Positions 6,939 through 10,150 of a stretch of DNA of 10,150 nt are shown one piece after another. Below the pieces are notes generated by a model that did no database searches, had not been told where the DNA came from, and was given only the letters and a program-made list of their open reading frames with translations. The number at the start of each line of letters is the position of its first letter. The first letter of the stretch is position 1. Position numbers and translations under genes: made by a program. Origin of the DNA: Gammaproteobacteria bacterium UBA3532 (lineage in GTDB: Bacteria; Pseudomonadota; Gammaproteobacteria; Enterobacterales; UBA3532); NCBI GenBank assembly GCA_002376965.1, contig DFOV01000121.1, positions 1 to 10,150 on the forward strand, in the 5' to 3' direction.

Positions 6939-8564
6939 TTATCCCTGTAATGCGTGGGCCATTGCCTTCAGCGCCGAAACCTGTTCATCAATACGATTTG
7001 CCAATTCCAGTTGATGATCAGCGGCATCTGCAGATTGTTCTGCCATGTCCTTAACCCGAACGACATTATGTGCATGCTCGTTCACCACACTGGACTGCTC
7101 TTCCATTGCCGTTGCCGTTTGAATGGTCATGCTGGTTATTAGTGCCATGGTTTGGTTCACCGACTGGATAGAGGCCTGGTTTTCGATGGCGCTTTCTACG
7201 CTGGTATCCATCAGCTGGCGGCAGTTGGTCATGGTATTGACCGCGTGCGTCGCTGTTTGCTGCAGCTCTTGAATAACATCATTGATTTCCTGAGTGGAAT
7301 CCTGGGTACGTGAGGCCAGCGAGCGTACTTCGTCAGCAACCACGGCAAAGCCTCGCCCTTGTTCTCCAGCGCGAGCCGCCTCGATGGCTGCATTGAGTGC
7401 AAGAAGATTTGTTTGCTCGGCTATGCTCTTTATTATGTCGACCATGGTGCCTATTTTTGCGGTATGCTGTTCGAGATGGGCGATAATGTCCGACGACTCC
7501 TGAACAGCTTGCGAGGCCGTTTCAATCGACGTCTGTGTTTGTTGAGATAGGTGAGTACTTTTGCCCAGGGATTCTTCCGCCAGCTTTACTTCGTGAGAGA
7601 CTTGCTCGGTTCCTTGAGCGACTTCATTGGAAGTTGCCCCCATTTCTTCCATGGCGGTAGCGAACAGGTCAACTTCATCTTTTTGTTGATTGGCATTTTC
7701 CCTGTTTGATCCGGCCATTGATTTGATCTGTTGCGATTCCATTGCCAGGTTATCGGCATGAGCGGTAATATCCTGTACCAGCAGGCCTATCTTTTCGAGA
7801 AACTGGTTGAACTGTTGTTTGATGGCACCCACTTCGTCGTTTCGTTCGATCTCGAAACGAAAGTTAAGGTCGGCTGAACCTTGGTTAATGGCGTCGAAAT
7901 GTTTACGAAAGCTGGTCAATGGTTTGAAAAGCATGTGATGGGCAAAAAAGGCCAAAACCAGGCTGATGATGGTTATGACTGCCAGTGAAACTTTAGCTGT
8001 CATCATCGATGTACTCGCTCGTTCCAACAGCTCCGTTTTTTCCTGAAGACGCACCTGCTCTACCTTGTCTTTGAGGGAGATAATGGTCTGTTGTAGTTGT
8101 TCTGAGCTGGCGTCGAAATGGGTCATCATTGGGTTGCCTTTTTCTGGCCCCCCATCAACATAGGCTTGCGCCATTTGCTTGCCTGACAGATAGAATTGTT
8201 CAATATGCTTTTTAATTTTTGATGCATCAATCGACAACACTTCCTGATACGAATTGAGTTCATCAATATCTTTGAGTGCACTTTGATAATAACGTTCGGC
8301 CAGTGAAAGGCCATCATTCAAGCCATTTTGACCACGTGTTGCACTTATATCGGTTAGCCACTGTTGAATTTGGATGATATCTATTTCCAGCTGATCGAGC
8401 GATTCAAGCATCGGAATAACCAGTTGATGTTCACGCTGCAACCCCTCCTCGGTAGAGGCGCTGTTCTGATAAACGAGCAAGCTTTGGAGCAGTAAAGAGA
8501 AAAAGATTAAACCAACAAGAAGTAAAAATTTGAACTGGATAGTTTGGCTGAGCTTTTTGGTCAT
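6939..8564 (-). CDS. Methyl-accepting chemotaxis protein with periplasmic helical sensor, HAMP and signalling domain
   Basis: 541 residues. TM1 is about 12-32. The periplasmic helical-bundle sensor spans about 33-188 and includes the patterned helix [15 protein letters not shown] (64-78), seen in other MCP sensors. TM2 is about 190-212, then HAMP (about 213-265) and a long coiled-coil signalling domain with the highly conserved hairpin tip [20 protein letters not shown] (383-402) followed by [15 protein letters not shown]. Methylation-type Glu/Gln pairs flank the tip. It would relay an unknown ligand signal through CheW/CheA. The C-terminus lacks a CheR-docking pentapeptide. The SD is weak (AAAAGA upstream of the ATG). 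No chemotaxis partners are adjacent. It heads the mcp-ynfA-zinc-ribbon operon and lies 23 bases after a decayed kinase remnant. Confidence 0.93.
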   Translation of the reverse strand: MTKKLSQTIQFKFLLLVGLIFFSLLLQSLLVYQNSASTEEGLQREHQLVIPMLESLDQLEIDIIQIQQWLTDISATRGQNGLNDGLSLAERYYQSALKDIDELNSYQEVLSIDASKIKKHIEQFYLSGKQMAQAYVDGGPEKGNPMMTHFDASSEQLQQTIISLKDKVEQVRLQEKTELLERASTSMMTAKVSLAVITIISLVLAFFAHHMLFKPLTSFRKHFDAINQGSADLNFRFEIERNDEVGAIKQQFNQFLEKIGLLVQDITAHADNLAMESQQIKSMAGSNRENANQQKDEVDLFATAMEEMGATSNEVAQGTEQVSHEVKLAEESLGKSTHLSQQTQTSIETASQAVQESSDIIAHLEQHTAKIGTMVDIIKSIAEQTNLLALNAAIEAARAGEQGRGFAVVADEVRSLASRTQDSTQEINDVIQELQQTATHAVNTMTNCRQLMDTSVESAIENQASIQSVNQTMALITSMTIQTATAMEEQSSVVNEHAHNVVRVKDMAEQSADAADHQLELANRIDEQVSALKAMAHALQG

Positions 8565-8587
8565 ATGGGGTCTTTTGGTCGTGTTTG

Positions 8588-8755
8588 TTATGCGGTTTCT
8601 GTTTTGGTTAGTAGCTGCGTTAATAATGCGAAGAGCTTGTCATGCTCAATGGGCTTCCCTAGATGTGCGTCAAAGCCAGTTGCCAGGTACTGCTCTACGT
8701 CGTCCTTCATCACATTGGCAGTCAGTGCGACGCTATGATGAGTATTCGGCAACCA
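8588..8755 (-). pseudogene. Receiver-domain C-terminal remnant of a hybrid sensor kinase or response regulator
   Basis: Between stop codons at 8756-8758 and 8588-8590, the minus strand encodes 55 residues whose last 47 read as the end of a receiver domain: VALTANVMKDD (the switch Thr of ALTA), ATGFDAHLGKPIE (the invariant Lys-Pro) and the final helix [12 protein letters not shown]. The first two thirds of the domain, including the phosphoacceptor Asp, are absent and there is no start codon or SD. It is therefore a truncated relic, not a working regulator. It ends 23 bases before mcp, so a kinase gene probably once preceded mcp. Confidence 0.72.
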
Positions 8756-8883
8756 CTAATATCGCTACTATCTAAAGTAAGAGTAGACGAGGCTGCGACA
8801 TCCGTCGACATAGGAATTTGCAACTGAATATAAAAATGCGTGTCGGACCCGTTTAGCGTAGGGGCACAAACCAACAGACTGAT
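8722..8883 (-). pseudogene. Second frame of the same relic: possible kinase ATPase end and start of a receiver
   Basis: Open between stops at 8884-8886 and 8722-8724 on minus (53 codons), in a different frame from the fragment at 8588-8755 and overlapping it. NGSDTHFYIQLQIP resembles the glycine-serine/beta-strand end of a histidine kinase ATPase domain. The later DISGCRILIIASH resembles a linker and the first strand of a receiver. Directly after it the other frame continues with VALTANVM. This looks like an internal deletion with a frameshift near 8725-8735. The match is weak and is judged by eye. Confidence 0.4.
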
Positions 8884-8916
8884 CTAGATCGAGTGTAGCT
8901 CAGCAGTCAGTTTGTG
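8865..8916 (-). other. Hairpin after the mscS-like gene (terminator-like, no U-tract)
   Basis: CACAAAC (8865-8871) and GTTTGTG (8910-8916) form a perfect 7-bp outer stem. Further pairs inside are interrupted by a mismatch and a bulge (up to about 16 pairs with G.U on the minus strand). It begins 18 bases after the mscS-like stop, where a transcript 3' end is expected, but no T-run follows, so intrinsic termination is doubtful. Confidence 0.35.
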
Positions 8917-8933
8917 CAGTTTATGTACGGATT

Positions 8934-9875
8934 TTATTCTGCTGTTGGTGGCTGATGTTTTTTTGTCAGCTCTTCCTGTAGCTGGTTTAGCTGGCGAATA
9001 TCAAAAGGTTTACTGGCATCGCCGAAGTAAATAGAGCGATGGGGAAACGGGATTTCGATATTTTGTTGATCAAAGGCCAGCTTGATGCGTCTTAAAAATT
9101 CGCGGCCGACATCCCATTGCTTGATCGGTTTGGTTTTGATACGCCCTTTGATGACGACGGCAGAATCCGCCAGCTTGTCGACACCAAAGATCTCGGCATC
9201 AGCAATGATGGATGGGCCGAATACGTCGTCGTTGCGCATGTCCTGACAAACGCTTTTTATTACATCAACAACGCGATCGGTATTTTCTTTATAGGCGACA
9301 CCAATATCAAACACGTAGGCCGACCAGCCATTGGTCAGGTTGCTGATGGTGGTAATAGTGCCGTTGGGGAAGATATGAACAACACCGCCTAAGTCGCGCA
9401 ATACAGTGGTACGAAAGTGGATTTTCTCGACCAGTCCACCGGTTCCATTAAGCATGGCGACATCACCAACTCTGATTTGATTTTCCAGAATAATAAAAAA
9501 GCCGGATATAACGTCTCGTACCAGGTTTTGGGCACCAAAACCAACAGCTAACCCCAATATTCCCGCGCTGGCAATGATGGGGCCGATGGCAATGCCTAGT
9601 TCGGTAAGAATAATCAGTCCTGTTACGATCCACAGAGCCAGACGTATGCCTTGGCGCACCAGCATAACGATGGTTTCAATCCGCTTGCGTGATTCGGAAG
9701 GCGGTTCGCCTTCAGCCTGACTGCGCCGTATCAGGTGTTGTTCGAGGCGTTTGAGAAAGTGGCGGATCACCTTGGATAGGATAAAGGCGACAGCCAGAAT
9801 AAGCAGTATTTTGATTCCCAACTGGGTTAAGTGAGGCCAGTCGATGGTTGCGATATACTCGTTGAATCCAGTCAT
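8934..9875 (-). CDS. MscS-family small-conductance mechanosensitive channel
   Basis: 313 residues from the chosen start. TM1 is about 20-38, TM2 about 74-92, and the pore helix TM3 about 98-131 has the small-residue pattern ASAGILGLAVGFGAQNLVRD, then FFIILENQIRVGD leading into the cytoplasmic beta domain (DVAMLNGTGGLVEKI, HIFPNG). The alpha-beta C-terminus ends near IEIPFPHRSIYF. All are typical of three-TM MscS channels that release solutes on hypo-osmotic shock. The ATG at 9873-9875 is preferred over an in-frame ATG at 9897-9899, because AAGGAG (9883-9888) lies 7 bases before it, whereas the upstream ATG has no SD and would add only MTRSRSDP. It has no tight neighbour and is probably monocistronic. 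Confidence 0.94.
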   Translation of the reverse strand: MTGFNEYIATIDWPHLTQLGIKILLILAVAFILSKVIRHFLKRLEQHLIRRSQAEGEPPSESRKRIETIVMLVRQGIRLALWIVTGLIILTELGIAIGPIIASAGILGLAVGFGAQNLVRDVISGFFIILENQIRVGDVAMLNGTGGLVEKIHFRTTVLRDLGGVVHIFPNGTITTISNLTNGWSAYVFDIGVAYKENTDRVVDVIKSVCQDMRNDDVFGPSIIADAEIFGVDKLADSAVVIKGRIKTKPIKQWDVGREFLRRIKLAFDQQNIEIPFPHRSIYFGDASKPFDIRQLNQLQEELTKKHQPPTAE

Positions 9876-9882
9876 AGGGTCA

Positions 9883-9888
9883 CTCCTT
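9883..9888 (-). promoter_or_regulatory. Shine-Dalgarno that fixes the mscS-like start
   Basis: AAGGAG on the minus strand, 7 bases before the ATG at 9875. It lies inside the coding sequence that the longer start at 9899 would imply, so it argues for the shorter protein. Confidence 0.75.
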
Positions 9889-9983
9889 GAGCGTGTCATG
9901 ATTGATGTTCACAGGCTTACTCATTACGCCATACCATTAGAAGGGATCACAGGGCTAAGTGCAAGTAGCTTAGGCTAATCGCT

Positions 9984-10103
9984 TGAATGCTGAGTGGCTG
10001 GATGTTTCTGGAGCAAATTCCTGCCGCATGGATGCGGCAGTAAAGCCATCAAGGATGATTTCACGGCGTTTTGCGCAAGAAATTTCCAGCCACTCAGCAT
10101 TCA
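9984..10103 (+). repeat. Second branched (Y-shaped) inverted repeat with GGA-loop hairpins
   Basis: Arms 9984-10017 and 10070-10103 pair at 31 of 34 positions; the outer 18 bp are perfect (TGAATGCTGAGTGGCTGG). The one wobble (10004/10083) is G.U only on the plus strand. Inside are a perfect 8-bp hairpin CTGCCGCA-TGGA-TGCGGCAG (10021-10040) and a second hairpin ATCA-AGGA-TGAT (10048-10059), possibly closed further by GCC/GGC (10045-10047 with 10065-10067). Size (120 bases), layout and GGA loops match the nrdA-nrdB element, and both contain ATCAAGGATGATTT. No protein is encoded. It lies between the mscS-like gene and a possible minus-strand gene end, in opposite orientation to both. Confidence 0.82.
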
Positions 10104-10150
10104 TGAGCCGAAGAAAATACTGAGCATGGCCGAAAGCATGCCGCCTAGCG
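10101..10150 (-). CDS. Possible C-terminal end of a membrane protein (partial)
   Basis: The minus strand reads LGGMLSAMLSIFFGS and then TGA (10101-10103). This hydrophobic, glycine-rich run would suit the last helix of a membrane protein whose body lies beyond the window. Fifteen codons are too few to identify it, and open frame by chance is possible. If real, its stop codon falls within the outer 3 bases of the 9984-10103 inverted repeat. Confidence 0.35.
   Translation of the reverse strand, partial: LGGMLSAMLSIFFGS

Noticed and set aside
8530-8775. 81-codon plus-strand frame with a hydrophobic start
   Set aside because: It is the antisense of the mcp start and the receiver-domain relic. 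The hydrophobic run is the mirror of non-coding and relic sequence and there is no SD.
9897-9899. Upstream ATG as start of the mscS-like gene
   Set aside because: No SD before it, and the extension of eight polar residues has no counterpart in the usual N-terminus. The ATG at 9875 has an ideal SD.
9984-10103. Integron attC site
   Set aside because: The arms lack the GTTRRRY / RYYYAAC end boxes, and the internal GGA-loop hairpins are not attC features.
9984-10103. Simple intrinsic terminator of the flanking minus-strand gene
   Set aside because: No U-tract follows the stem on either strand, the structure is branched, and its loop motifs and wobble read on the plus strand.

Overview
The window looks like the chromosome of a free-living, probably aquatic, gammaproteobacterium. 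The pointers are a Pseudomonas-style class Ia ribonucleotide reductase (large subunit with two N-terminal ATP-cone-like regions and a C-terminal CEAC tail), a Tsx/OmpK-type outer-membrane channel, a membrane-anchored EAL phosphodiesterase, a methyl-accepting chemotaxis protein, and a moderate GC content. I see no insertion sequence, tRNA, rRNA or CRISPR array.

Layout. 1-1971 (+): the 3' part of an EAL-domain c-di-GMP phosphodiesterase, translationally coupled through a 4-base overlap to a Tsx-like outer-membrane channel. 1976-6300 (-): a complete nrdA-nrdB unit meeting the tsx-like gene tail to tail with only 4 bases between stops. Upstream of nrdA, in transcription order, are a sigma70-type promoter, two candidate NrdR boxes 32 bases apart, a cobalamin riboswitch and a hairpin that covers the nrdA Shine-Dalgarno. 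The 182-base nrdA-nrdB gap holds a large branched RNA-like inverted repeat. 6305-8564 (-): a tight mcp / ynfA-like / zinc-ribbon membrane protein operon. 8588-8883 (-): debris that looks like a decayed hybrid histidine kinase just upstream of mcp. 8934-9875 (-): an MscS-family channel. 9984-10103: a second branched inverted repeat, next to what may be the last codons of a further minus-strand gene.

How it fits together. The nrdAB leader suggests two-layer control of the oxygen-dependent reductase: NrdR at the promoter, responding to nucleotide pool, and adenosylcobalamin through the riboswitch. That is the logic of an organism which also owns a B12-dependent (class II) reductase, not visible here. 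The most unusual signal is the pair of branched elements (3069-3200, read on minus; 9984-10103, read on plus). Both have a 34-39-bp closing stem and two internal hairpins with GGA in the loop, and they share the 14-mer ATCAAGGATGATTT. In the first, seven stem positions pair only as G.U on the strand transcribed with nrdAB, which argues for conservation as RNA. The GGA loops resemble CsrA/RsmA binding sites, so these may be a dispersed family of structured, possibly CsrA-binding, intergenic elements. This is inference from sequence alone.
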